Position numbers and translations under genes: made by a program
The notes under the pieces: generated by a model
Seen by the model: the letters and a program-made list of their open reading frames with translations, nothing else
The model's database searches: none
Told to the model about the DNA's origin: nothing
Assembly: GCF_014200455.1 (NCBI RefSeq)
Contig: NZ_JACHBW010000003.1
Location: 310,001-374,000 of the forward strand
DNA length: 64,000 nucleotides
DNA from: Paraburkholderia bannensis
GTDB taxonomy: Bacteria; Pseudomonadota; Gammaproteobacteria; Burkholderiales; Burkholderiaceae
Direction of reading: 5' to 3'
In this document: positions 18,087-27,700 of the stretch, in pieces
Numbering within the stretch: position 1 is the first letter of the stretch
Layout of the letters: every line of letters begins with the position of its first letter

Positions 18087-18505
18087 GGAATTCCTCCGGT
18101 GTAATGAGATCGGCCTTGTTCATATCGATAAAGGCCGCAGTACGTGCGTTCATGCCGCGCTGCGTTTGCCGTGTGCGATTCGCTGCGATTCACTGCGATT
18201 CGTTATGCACTCAGCTTACGCCGCTTTGTGCGGGCTGCGCATGCAGCGCGAAAATCGGGGCGCTTCGGGCAATTGCAATAGAGCCAGACGGTGCGTGATC
18301 GAAAATTGCTCACGGTGTGCGATTGCGTCACCTGCATTGCCCGTGCGGACAAAACCTTACGTCTTCGTTTCGATCGTCTGGCCCGCCCACAATGCTCGCG
18401 GATATTACACCACGGGGTCTCTTAAAAGGGACTTAAAGGCCCGCATAGACTGCTGCGGCGACTGAAGCTGGAACGCTGGCCGATACCCGCGGCAGGCTTC
18501 GGGCC
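18087..18505. other. Gene-free stretch upstream of pspA
   Basis: No gene seen. It must hold the pspA promoter; I found no sigma54 -24/-12 match. Three tandem 10-bp repeats occur at 18174-18203. Confidence 0.5.
18174..18203. repeat. Three tandem 10-bp repeats upstream of pspA
   Basis: TGCGATTCGC, TGCGATTCAC and TGCGATTCGT follow one another without gaps. The period is close to one helical turn, so all copies face the same side of the DNA, as expected for a protein-binding array. Confidence 0.6.
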
Positions 18506-19093
18506 TCAGGCGAACTTTCCGCCTTCTGGCGCGGCGTCGCTATCCGATTCGCCTGTCTCGTCGCGCACGCGCTGTGTACGCGCGAATGGCGCGTTACTGA
18601 GCGGTTGCAAGGGTGGGCCTTCACGCAAACTTACGGTATCGGAATGTGAATTCCCACCATCGGCTGCGCGTTCTTCCGGTTCCGCCGGTTCCACCCATTC
18701 GGCTGCGTGCGCTTGGGCAGCAAGGCGGGCGACAGTCTGGGCCAGTTCGCGTTCGGCGTGATTCAGCGCGGGTTCCTGTTGCGGAGCATCGGCGGATTCT
18801 TCCTGCGCCTGCAACTGCACCTGCGTTGGGGGCCGGATTCCCGCGCCGCGTCCCACACGCAGCGGCTTTGCCGCCTTGCGCAGCACCTGGGCAAGCGCAT
18901 CGGGTTCGCGCGGTGCGTTCAGCCGGTCGACGATGCTCGCGGCCTTCACCTGATCGCTCGTCGCGCTGAAGGCGATCACAGCGCGCCGCATCAGCTCGCT
19001 GACGCTGATGCCGAGTTCGTCGGCCGTGGCGGAGATCGCACGCTTCTGGGCGGGCGTGACGAAGACGACGATGCGTTCGCTGGGCTTGTTCAT
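18506..19093 (-). CDS. Ribbon-helix-helix domain protein of unknown function
   Basis: A 195-residue protein. The first 45 residues (ERIVVFVTPAQKRAISATAD then ELGISVSELMRRAV) have the strand-helix-helix pattern of a CopG/Arc-type ribbon-helix-helix DNA-binding domain, similar to those of mobilisation accessory proteins. The remaining 150 residues are rich in A, E, Q and P and look disordered. It lies 419 bases upstream of pspA on the same strand; whether it regulates it is unknown. The ATG at 19093 gives the complete N-terminal domain. Confidence 0.6.
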   Translation of the reverse strand: MNKPSERIVVFVTPAQKRAISATADELGISVSELMRRAVIAFSATSDQVKAASIVDRLNAPREPDALAQVLRKAAKPLRVGRGAGIRPPTQVQLQAQEESADAPQQEPALNHAERELAQTVARLAAQAHAAEWVEPAEPEERAADGGNSHSDTVSLREGPPLQPLSNAPFARTQRVRDETGESDSDAAPEGGKFA

Positions 19094-19643
19094 GATCGGC
19101 TCAGAGTAGGCAGGCGTTGAGCAATCTTTCCATCATAAGACGACACACGCGCTGCGCAACGCAAAGATGCACCCGCGGGCGCCTCAACGCACGCAACAAT
19201 GTATCGGGCATGATGATAATGGGCGCGCGTTACGATATCGAGTCGGGCTTCGAGTCGATATTTTCTCCGCGGAACAGCGCAGAAGGCGCAAGCTGCAGTC
19301 ACGAAGCGGAAGCGATCTCGCGCCCGGGCCGAGTCCAGGAAACTCTTACAAAAAAAGCGCGACTGTCAGCGCGCGATTTATTTAGAATGCGCTGTTACAT
19401 TTCGCGCAGATGCACGCTTCAGAGGCTTTGCGCGAAAGGTTGCTGAAAGAGTGACCACGCGACGGCGCGTCTTACCCACGCGCCGCGTGACCGGACGGGG
19501 GCGTTGCCGGTCACGCCGCGGCACCGCACTCGGGGTGCGATGCCGTCCACGCCGCATTGGCGCCATGACGCCATGATCAGATCTATGCGTGCTTTATTGC
19601 GCGCAGCCGGGGCGCAGCTTGAGACGCGCCAATCATTCCAGTC
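19094..19643. other. Gene-free stretch before the penicillin-binding protein gene
   Basis: No convincing gene. Short frames here lack start sites and family features. It contains an A-rich tract and a TAGAAT element near 19383 that could belong to a promoter. Confidence 0.4.
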
Positions 19644-22166
19644 ATGCCTATCATCAAACGACCGCCTTCACCGCAATACCCGAACGACGATCGGGAACCC
19701 TCCTTCAACAACGGACGCCAGCCGCGTAACGACGAATCGCGTTCCGAATCACGCTCCGGTTCGCGCAACGAGCGCCCGCGCAAGCGTTCCATTTTCTCGT
19801 CGATCGCACTGGGCTTCTTCGGCCTGTTCGCCACGCTTGCCGTGGTGGGCGCGCTGATCGTTGGCTATGCGCTCGTCGTCATGGGGCCGCAGTTGCCCTC
19901 GCTCGACGCGCTCACCAACTATCAGCCGAAGGTGCCGCTGCGCATCTACACGGCCGATCACGTGATGATCGGCGAGTTCGGCGACGAACGACGCCAGCTG
20001 GTGCGCTTCCAGGATATCCCCGACGTGCAGAAGAAGGCCGTCCTCGCGATCGAGGATTACCGCTTCTATGAGCACGGCGGCGTGGACTTCGTCGGCATCC
20101 TGCGTGCAGGCGTGGCCGACCTGATGCACGGCGGCGCGTCGCAGGGCGCGAGCACGATCACGATGCAGGTCGCGCGTAACTTTTTCCTTTCGAGCGAGAA
20201 GACCTACACGCGCAAGATCTACGAAATGCTGCTCGCCTACAAGATCGAGCGCGCGCTCACGAAGGACCAGATCCTTGAGCTGTACATGAACCAGATCTAT
20301 CTGGGTCAGCGCGCCTATGGTTTCTCGGCGGCGGCGCGCGTGTACTTCGGCAAGGATCTGAAGGACATCACGCTCGCCGAGGCGGCGATGCTCGCGGGCC
20401 TGCCGAAAGCGCCGTCCGCGTATAACCCGATCGTCAATCCGAAGCGCGCGAAGATTCGCCAGCAGTACATCCTCAAGCGCATGCTCGATCTCGGTTACAT
20501 CACCCAGGACCAATACGCCGAAGCCGTGAAGGAGCCGCTGCGCACGCGCACCGCCGGCACCGAATACAGCGTGCACGCGGAGTACGTTGCGGAAATGGTG
20601 CGGCAGATGATGTACGCGCAGTACAAGGACGAAACCTATACGCGCGGCCTGACGGTCACCACGACCATCGATTCGGCCGATCAGAACGCTGCCTACGCCG
20701 CCGTGCGCAAGGGCGTGATGGACTATGAACGCCGTCACGGCTATCGCGGCCCGGAAGGCTTCGTGCAACTGCCGCAAGCCGGTGACGACCGCGACCAGGC
20801 GATCGACGATGCGCTCACCGATCACCCGGACAACGGCGACATCGTCTCGGCCGTGGTCACCGAAGCGGGGCCGAAGTCGGTTACGGCGCAGCTGCTCGAC
20901 GGCACCTCGGTCAGCATCACGGGCGAGGGCCTGCGCTTCGCGGCGCCCGGACTGTCCACGCGCGCCTCGCAGGCGCTCAAGATTCGCCCGGGTTCGATCG
21001 TGCGCCTGATCGCCGACGAGAAGAACAACTGGCAGATCACGCAGTTGCCGCAGGTGGAAGGCGCGCTTGTTTCTCTCACGCCGCAGGACGGCGCGATCCG
21101 CGCGCTGATCGGCGGCTTCGACTTCAACAAGAACAAGTTCAACCACGTGACGCAAGCCTGGCGTCAGCCGGGTTCGAGCTTCAAGCCGTTCATCTATTCG
21201 GCGTCGCTCGAAAAGGGTCTGGGACCGGCGACCATCATCAACGATGCGCCGCTGTACTTCCCGCCCAGCTCGCCTGGCGGTGACGCGTGGGAGCCGAAGG
21301 ACGACGACCAGCCCGACGGTCCGATGCCGATGCGCCTCGCGCTGCAGAAGTCGAAGAATCTCGTGTCGATCCGCATCCTGTCGTATATCGGCACCAAGTA
21401 CGCGCAGGACTACGTGACGCAACGTTTTGGCTTCGACGCCGACAAGACGCCGCCGTATCTGCCGATGGCGCTCGGCGCGGGTCTGGTCACGCCGCTGCAG
21501 TCGGCGGGCGCGTATAGCGTGTTCGCCAACGGCGGCTATCGCATCAATCCGTATCTGATCGCCGAAGTGGACGATGCGCACGGTCAGCCGGTGTCGCGCG
21601 CGCAGCCGTTGGTCGCGGGCCAGAACGCGCCGCAGACGCTCACGCCGCGCAATGCCTACATCATGAACAGCCTGCTGCATTCGGTGGCGACGGCAGGCAC
21701 GGGCGCTGGCACCAACGTGCTGCACCGCGACGACCTGCAAGGCAAGACCGGTACGACCAACGACGCGCACGACGGCTGGTTCGCCGGCTATCAGCGCAAC
21801 CTGGTCGCGGTGGCGTGGATGGGTTACGACCAGCCCAAGAGCCTTGGCAGCCGCGAATTCGGTGCGCAGCTCGCTCTGCCAATCTGGGTCAACTACATGA
21901 GCCAGGCGCTGCGCAACATTCCGCAGTCCGAGCCGCCGATGCCGGCCGGTATCACCACGATCGGCGGCGAGCTTTACTACTCGGATGTGACGCCGGGAGC
22001 GGGCTTTGTTGCCTCGATCGGCATGGATTCGGGCGTGCCCGCAGGTGCGGCCAGCGACGCCAGCGGCGCGACCGGCAGCATGGGGCCGGGCGGCATGACG
22101 CCGCCTGGCGTGACGTCGAGCGAGAAGCAGCAGATCATGGATCTGTTCGAGACGAACAAGCCTTGA
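19644..22166 (+). CDS. mrcA: Class A penicillin-binding protein 1A
   Basis: An 840-residue bifunctional peptidoglycan synthase. A charged cytoplasmic tail of about 50 residues rich in R, S, N and D is followed by one membrane helix (50-80). The glycosyltransferase 51 domain has EDYRFYEHGGVD (E137 catalytic), GASTITMQVARN and the LELYMNQIYLGQRAYG segment. An OB-like insert precedes the transpeptidase domain with S511-x-x-K514 (GSSFKP), S570-K-N and K701-T-G-T. The tail is Gly/Met/Pro rich. It polymerises glycan and cross-links peptides at the inner membrane. It is monocistronic, with a strong terminator. The usual neighbours of the Burkholderiales mrcA locus are not here, so it may be a second copy. 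Confidence 0.92.
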   Translation: MPIIKRPPSPQYPNDDREPSFNNGRQPRNDESRSESRSGSRNERPRKRSIFSSIALGFFGLFATLAVVGALIVGYALVVMGPQLPSLDALTNYQPKVPLRIYTADHVMIGEFGDERRQLVRFQDIPDVQKKAVLAIEDYRFYEHGGVDFVGILRAGVADLMHGGASQGASTITMQVARNFFLSSEKTYTRKIYEMLLAYKIERALTKDQILELYMNQIYLGQRAYGFSAAARVYFGKDLKDITLAEAAMLAGLPKAPSAYNPIVNPKRAKIRQQYILKRMLDLGYITQDQYAEAVKEPLRTRTAGTEYSVHAEYVAEMVRQMMYAQYKDETYTRGLTVTTTIDSADQNAAYAAVRKGVMDYERRHGYRGPEGFVQLPQAGDDRDQAIDDALTDHPDNGDIVSAVVTEAGPKSVTAQLLDGTSVSITGEGLRFAAPGLSTRASQALKIRPGSIVRLIADEKNNWQITQLPQVEGALVSLTPQDGAIRALIGGFDFNKNKFNHVTQAWRQPGSSFKPFIYSASLEKGLGPATIINDAPLYFPPSSPGGDAWEPKDDDQPDGPMPMRLALQKSKNLVSIRILSYIGTKYAQDYVTQRFGFDADKTPPYLPMALGAGLVTPLQSAGAYSVFANGGYRINPYLIAEVDDAHGQPVSRAQPLVAGQNAPQTLTPRNAYIMNSLLHSVATAGTGAGTNVLHRDDLQGKTGTTNDAHDGWFAGYQRNLVAVAWMGYDQPKSLGSREFGAQLALPIWVNYMSQALRNIPQSEPPMPAGITTIGGELYYSDVTPGAGFVASIGMDSGVPAGAASDASGATGSMGPGGMTPPGVTSSEKQQIMDLFETNKP

Positions 22167-22227
22167 TGGAAGCATCGGGTTGCCCGATCACCGGCAACCC
22201 GGGCGATTCCGGTAAACCCAATCCCTG

Positions 22228-22262
22228 ACACGGCACATCGGCAACGGTGTGCCGTGTTTTGT
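22228..22262 (+). terminator. Terminator after the penicillin-binding protein gene
   Basis: ACACGGCACA (22228-22237) and TGTGCCGTGT (22248-22257) form a perfect 10-bp stem with a 10-base loop, followed by TTTGTTTT. Confidence 0.85.
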
Positions 22263-22315
22263 TTTCTGCGGACAAAATCCTTTTGCGACAGGCACTTGGG
22301 CAGGTTGCCCAGGGC

Positions 22316-22443
22316 TTTTCCACAGGACCTTCAACAGAATCTGTTGATAAGTCGCGCGTGCGTGCGATGGTCTGTTGTCCACAGTTTTTGTTGGCAGCCC
22401 TGTGGGTAACCTTGGGAGAGCGAAGCTAACTGCCTGATCCACA
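22316..22443. other. Cluster of DnaA-box-like 9-mers
   Basis: Five 9-mers within one mismatch of TTATCCACA lie in 128 bases: TTTTCCACA (22316, plus), TTATCAACA (22342-22350, minus), TTGTCCACA (22375, plus), TTACCCACA (22401-22409, minus) and TGATCCACA (22435, plus). The first also matches the relaxed form TTWTNCACA exactly. The first four form two inverted pairs with the same 15-base spacing when each box is extended by its adjacent G, and like-strand boxes are 59-60 bases apart. No dnaA, dnaN, rep or par gene is visible nearby, so it is not an ordinary oriC. DnaA binding is an inference. Confidence 0.5.
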
Positions 22444-22482
22444 AGCGCTTGTTCTCATGCGTCGGCAATCAGGCAGTTCGGA

Positions 22483-22905
22483 TCAGAAAGTATTGTCGTA
22501 TCGGAGTCCGATGGTTTTGCCGTGCGGGCTGCCCGAATACATCAGCGCCCAGTGCGCGAGCCATGCGCCCGTGAGCGCGCCCAGCGTATCGGCGAACAGA
22601 TCCTTGTACGAGAAACCATCGGTGCGGCAGGTGCCGTCGAGGGTTTCCTTCAGCAGACCCGGCACCGCGCCGAGCAGCGTGCCGTAGATCACCGGATGAT
22701 CGGTGTCGCGCATCAGCCAGCCGCCTAGCGCCCCAAACGGCGCGGAGACGCCGAAGTGCTCCAGCTTGTCCGTGCCCGTCCAGCTGTCGTCGGTCTGCAC
22801 GCGAAAGCCGCCGTGCGAACTGGAGCAGTCGAAGCCCGCATGCGCCGCGGCGCTAGCCATGAGTAACACTGCGGCGCAAAGACCGCGATGAGGGATGAGT
22901 GCCAT
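22483..22905 (-). CDS. Small exported membrane-associated protein (YfiM/DUF2279-like)
   Basis: A 140-residue protein with a signal peptide (MALIPHRGLCAAVLLMASAA, cleavage after HA near residue 23). The mature part has the motif W-T-G-T-D-K-L-E-H-F, seen in YfiM/DUF2279-like proteins and phosphatase-like membrane proteins, and two or three short hydrophobic segments (APFGALGGWLM, VIYGTLLGAVPGLLKE, LGALTGAWLAHWALM). Function is unknown. The longer frame starts with TTG; the ATG at 22905 begins the signal peptide. Family assignment is tentative. Confidence 0.6.
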   Translation of the reverse strand: MALIPHRGLCAAVLLMASAAAHAGFDCSSSHGGFRVQTDDSWTGTDKLEHFGVSAPFGALGGWLMRDTDHPVIYGTLLGAVPGLLKETLDGTCRTDGFSYKDLFADTLGALTGAWLAHWALMYSGSPHGKTIGLRYDNTF

Positions 22906-23199
22906 GATTGGTGGGGCCCCCTTGGCGAGGTTGTGGGTGGTCCGTTTTCCGGACAAAGCCGTCGATTTATATGTAGGAATCCAAATTAATTAGAATTAAA
23001 AGGGATCTCTATACGCTCGATTTGCGGCCGAGTGTATCAGTAAAGTCCTAAATATTTACTTGAGATCTTTCTGTCGGAACACCATGAAATCTGCGCAAAA
23101 TCGCAGAGATTCAAGGCAGGGAAGACGGCGCGCGGCGGCGCGAAATCCGCCGCCATCCGGATGGCCGTGCGCACCTTGCATGCGCACGGCGACGCGCTT

Positions 23200-24711
23200 T
23201 CACGGCGTCGATGTCGTCGCGCTGGCCGCTTTCGTGCCGCCGTCGGTTGGCGGATTGCCCATCGCCTGGAACAGCGCGGCGGTATCCGAAAGCCGCGCGC
23301 CGCGATAGCGGATCGCGTCGAGACTGGCGTTGCGCCATTGCTGCTCGCTCTGACGCACGGCGTAGTAGGGCACCGCGCCCAGCTTGTAGCGCGCGTTGGT
23401 ATCGTCGTAGACGCCTTGCGCGGTCTGCGCCGAGGTGCCGGCAGAGTCGAGCGCCTGGGCATCGTGCTCCAGCGCCGCGAGTCGGTCGGCGACATCCTGG
23501 AAGGCCGCGAGCACGGTCTGCTTGTACGAAGCATTGGCCGCGTCGTACGACTGCAGGGCCGCGCGCCGTTGCGCGAGCAGCGCGCCGCCGTGAAAGATCG
23601 GCTGCGTGAGCGAAGCGCCGATCGCCCACAGCGCGCCCACGCCCGAGGTTGCCACTGGCCAGCTAAAGCCGCCCTGGCCGATCCCTGCGGAAAGCGTGAT
23701 GCTCGGGAACATCTGCGCTGTCGCCGCGCCAACATCGGCGGAGGCGGCGATCAGCGCCGCGCCCGCGGCCTCGATATCGGGACGCGTCTTCAACAGGTCC
23801 GATGGCACCACCACCGGCACTTGCTGCGGCAGATGGAAACTCGCGAGATCGAGATCGGCCGGCGCCTGATCGGGCGTGCGGCCGAGCAGCACGGCCAGCG
23901 CGTGACGCAGCGCAGCGGCCTGTTGTTGCAGGCCCGGCAGATTGGTGGCGAGCGCCGCCGCACTTTGCTGCGCATTGAGCAGATCCGTGCGCGAGACCGC
24001 GCCCAGCGCATAGCGCTTTTGCAGATCGTCGGCCTGCGCGTTGGCGATGGCGATGAGTTGCTGTGTCGTATCGATCTGGGCATGCAGCGTGGCGATCCCC
24101 ACCGCGCTCGTGACGATATTGGCGGCCAGCGCACGGCGCGCCGCCTCGAACTGGAACGCCTGCAAATTCACGCGTGAGGCGAGCGCGGCGTTGTTCAGCC
24201 GCGTTGCGCCAAAAAGATCGAACGAGTAGCGCACCTCGACGAGGCCCGCAAACAGGTTGTATTCGAGCTTGTCGACGCCCAGTTGCGGGATGCCGGGCGC
24301 GCGCTGGCGCTGCGCGGTGCCGATCGCATCGACGGTCGGCAGCAGCGTGCTGCCGATCTGGCCGCGCAATTGCTCGCGCGCGGCCTGCAGGCTGTGATCG
24401 GCGGAGGCGAGGTTCGGGCTGTTCGCCAATCCTTCTTCGACCAGCGCATCGAGCGCAGGCGAATCGAACTGCGTCCACCATTGCGGCACGGGTTGCGCGC
24501 CCACCACGAACTGCTGCGCGACGCCCTGCGCAGCCACGGTCTGCGTGGGCTGCGCATCGATGCCATAGTGGGCGGGATTGGGAATCGCAGGCGGCTCGCC
24601 ACTCGGACCAAACGAGCAGGCGCTCGCGCACAACGCCGCGAGTGCGGCCGCGCTCGCACGCACCGGCAGGCGCGGCAAGGCAGAGGTTTTCATCAACGCG
24701 GATCGTTTCAT
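23200..24711 (-). CDS. RND efflux outer-membrane factor lipoprotein (OprM/NodT family)
   Basis: A 503-residue protein with a lipoprotein signal peptide ending in LCASAC. It contains two OEP/TolC repeats with long helices, and the family segments WWTQFDSPALDALVEEGLANSPNL, RYSFDLFG and LPQQVPVVVPSDLLKTRPDI are typical. It forms the outer-membrane exit duct of the tripartite pump. Its start overlaps the stop of the RND permease gene by four bases, and it is the last gene of the operon. No good T-tailed terminator follows; a 10-bp stem lies at 23164-23190. Confidence 0.93.
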   Translation of the reverse strand: MKRSALMKTSALPRLPVRASAAALAALCASACSFGPSGEPPAIPNPAHYGIDAQPTQTVAAQGVAQQFVVGAQPVPQWWTQFDSPALDALVEEGLANSPNLASADHSLQAAREQLRGQIGSTLLPTVDAIGTAQRQRAPGIPQLGVDKLEYNLFAGLVEVRYSFDLFGATRLNNAALASRVNLQAFQFEAARRALAANIVTSAVGIATLHAQIDTTQQLIAIANAQADDLQKRYALGAVSRTDLLNAQQSAAALATNLPGLQQQAAALRHALAVLLGRTPDQAPADLDLASFHLPQQVPVVVPSDLLKTRPDIEAAGAALIAASADVGAATAQMFPSITLSAGIGQGGFSWPVATSGVGALWAIGASLTQPIFHGGALLAQRRAALQSYDAANASYKQTVLAAFQDVADRLAALEHDAQALDSAGTSAQTAQGVYDDTNARYKLGAVPYYAVRQSEQQWRNASLDAIRYRGARLSDTAALFQAMGNPPTDGGTKAASATTSTP

Positions 24712-27700
24712 GATGCATTCTCCGCATTCGGGCGCGCGGCGTCGCTTTCGATGCTGCGCACGCGGAACGCCGCCGCATAGAGGGCGGGCAGGAAAAACAG
24801 CGTGAGCACGGTCGCGCTGGTGATGCCGCCCATCAGCGCGGTGGCCATCGGCCCGAAGAAGTTCGAGCGCACCAGCGGAATCAACGCGAGCACGGCGGCA
24901 GCTGCGGTCAGCATGATGGGCCGGAAGCGCCGCACCGTGGCGCCGACGATGGCGTCGAAACGCTTGTGCCCGGCGCGGATATCGCTCTCGATCTGATCGA
25001 CCAGAATCACCGAATTGCGCATGATGATGCCGAACATCGCAATCACGCCGAGCATCGCCACGAAGCCGAACGGCTCGTGAAACAGCAGCAACGCAGCGGC
25101 CACGCCGATCAGCCCGAGCGGCGCGGTGAGCACGACCATCATCACGCGCGAGAGGCTTTGCAACTGGATCATCAGCAGCGTCAACACGGCGATCATCAGC
25201 ACTGGCAACTGCACGAAGATCGACGCCTGGCCCTTGGCGCTTTCCTCGACCGAACCGCCGACCGCGATGCGATAGCCGGTCGGCAGCGTGCTTTCCATCG
25301 AGGCGAGCGACTTCTGCAGCGCATGGGTCACGTCGATGCCTTGCGCGCCGCGCCGCACGTCGGCCTGCACCGTGATGGTCGGTTGCCGGTCGCGCGACCA
25401 GATCACGCCGTATTCAAGCGTGTTTTCGAGGTGCCCGATGGCCCCCAGCGGCACCGGTCCGTTGGCGGTCGGCATGGCCAGCGCCAGCATATGGGCGGGA
25501 TCGACGCGTTCATTGGCGGGCGCGCGCAGATCGACGCTGATGAGCTTGTCGCGTTCGCGGTACTGCGTGACCGTGTAGCCGGAGTAAGTCATCTGCAGGA
25601 AGTTCGCTACGTCCTGCGAAGTGATATTGAGCGCGCGCGCTTTCTGCTGGTCGATGGCGAAGTGCAGCGAACGCTCGGCGGGCTCGTCCCAGTCGAAGCC
25701 GACGTTCTCGGTGCGCGGGTCGGCGCGCATCTGCTTCGCCACGCGATCGGCAATGGCGCGCACCGTGGCGATATCGTCGCCGCTCACGCGGAACTGCACG
25801 GGATAGCCCACCGGTGGCCCATTTTCGAGCCGTGAAAGGCGTGTGCGGATCGCGGGGAAATCGTTGCGCAGTTTCGTTTCGAGCCAATCCGCAAGTTTCT
25901 CGCGATCCTCGACCGATTTCGCCGTGATGACGAACTGCGCGAAGTTCGGCTGCTGCAACTGCTGGTCCAGCGGCAGATAGAAGCGCGGCGCGCCGGTACC
26001 GACGAAGTCGATCGAATGATCGATCTCCGGGCGACCTTTGAGCGCCTCTTCGAGCCGCTTCGTCTGCCGCAGCGTGGCGTCGAACGATGCGCCTTCGGGC
26101 AGGCGCACATCCACCAGCAGTTCGGGGCGGTCGGAGCTTGGGAAGAACTGCTGCGGAATCAGCGTGAAACCCGCCAGCGCCACGACAAACAGCACAATGG
26201 TGAGCGCGAGCACGACGATGTGCCGCTCGATGCACCAGCCCACCCAGCCGCGCAGACGATGGTAGAAGCGCGTGTCGTAGATGTCTTCTTCGGGATGCGC
26301 GCCATGCGTGTGAGCCACGTTCGGGTCTGGCTTGCGCTCGGGGAGCAGGCGATAGCCGAGCAGGGGAATCAGCACGACGGCCGCGAACCACGAAGCGATC
26401 AGCGCAATCGCCGAAACCTGGAAGATCGAGCGCGTGTACTCGCCCGTGCTCGATTTCGCGAGCACGATCGGCAGGAAGCCGGAGACCGTGACCAGCGTGC
26501 CGGTGAGCATCGGGAACGCGGTGCTGGTGTACGCATACGCCGCCGCGCGCGTGCGGTTCCAGCCCTGCGCAAGCTTCACAGCCATCATCTCGACGGAGAT
26601 GATGGCGTCGTCCACCAGCAGGCCGAGCGCTAGCACCAGCGTGCCAAGCGACACCTTATGCAGGCCGATATCGAACAGATACATCACGAGCGCGGTGACG
26701 GCCAGCACGATCGGAATCGTGATGACCACCACCATGCCCGTGCGCACGCCCAGCGAGACGAGACTTACGATCAGCACGATGCCGACCGCCTCGGCCACCG
26801 CTTCGACGAAATCGTCGACCGAATGCGAGACCGCATCGGGCATGCTCGACACTTCCACGAGCTTGAGGCCCGCAGGCAGTTCGCGGCGCAACTGCTCGAC
26901 GCGCGCATCGAGCGCCTTGCCCAGACGGATCACATCGCCGCCCGGCTGCATGGTGACGCCGATGCCCAGCACGGCCTTGCCCTGGAAGCGCATCTGCGTG
27001 GCGAGCGGCTCGTCGTAAGCGCGCCGGATGGTGGCGATGTCGCCCAGCCGGAAGCTGCGGCCATTCACGCTGATGAGCGTGTCCGCGAGCGCCTTGAGAT
27101 CCGTGAACTGGCCGCTCGGGCGCACGAAAACACGGTCGTCGGGCGTGGTGAGCGTGCCCGCTGCGGCGACACTGTTCTGTGCGCCGATCGCCTGGCCAAG
27201 CTGCGTAGGCGAGATGCCCAGACGCGTGAGCTGCGCGTTCGCGATCTCGATATAGACGCGTTGATTCGGATCGCCAAAATAGTCGACCTTGCCGACGTCC
27301 TTCACGCGAAGTAGTTCTTCACGCAGGTTATCGGCGTAATCGTGCAGTGGGGCGGGCGAAAAGCCGTCGCCTTCGAGCGTGTAGATGTTGGTGTAGACGT
27401 CGCCGAATTCGTCGTTGAAGAACGGCCCTTGCACGCCTTGCGGCAGCATCGGCCCAATATCGCCGACTTTCTTGCGCACCTGATACCAGGTCTCGCGCAC
27501 CTCGGAAACGGGCGCGGAATCCTTCATCGTGAAGAACACCAGCGACTCGCCGGGCCGCGAGTAACTGCGCAGGAAGTCGATATACGGCGTTTCCTGCAGC
27601 TTGCGGCCGATGCGGCTCGTGACTTCGTCTTCCATCTGGCGCGCGCTCGCGCCCGGCCAGAAAGTCTGGATCACCATCACGCGAAACGTGAAGGGCGGAT

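Noticed and set aside
19117..19446. 109-codon frame before the penicillin-binding protein gene
   Set aside because: No Shine-Dalgarno, odd composition and no motif; the region looks like promoter DNA.
19749..22175. 808-codon frame opposite the penicillin-binding protein gene
   Set aside because: Antisense shadow of a gene with full catalytic motifs; product is Arg/His-rich.
22316..22443. Reading the DnaA-box-like cluster as the main oriC
   Set aside because: None of the usual origin neighbours are present and no AT-rich 13-mers were found, so only DnaA binding is proposed.
23164..23190. 10-bp hairpin downstream of the RND operon as a terminator
   Set aside because: The stem is perfect but no T-run follows on the minus strand.
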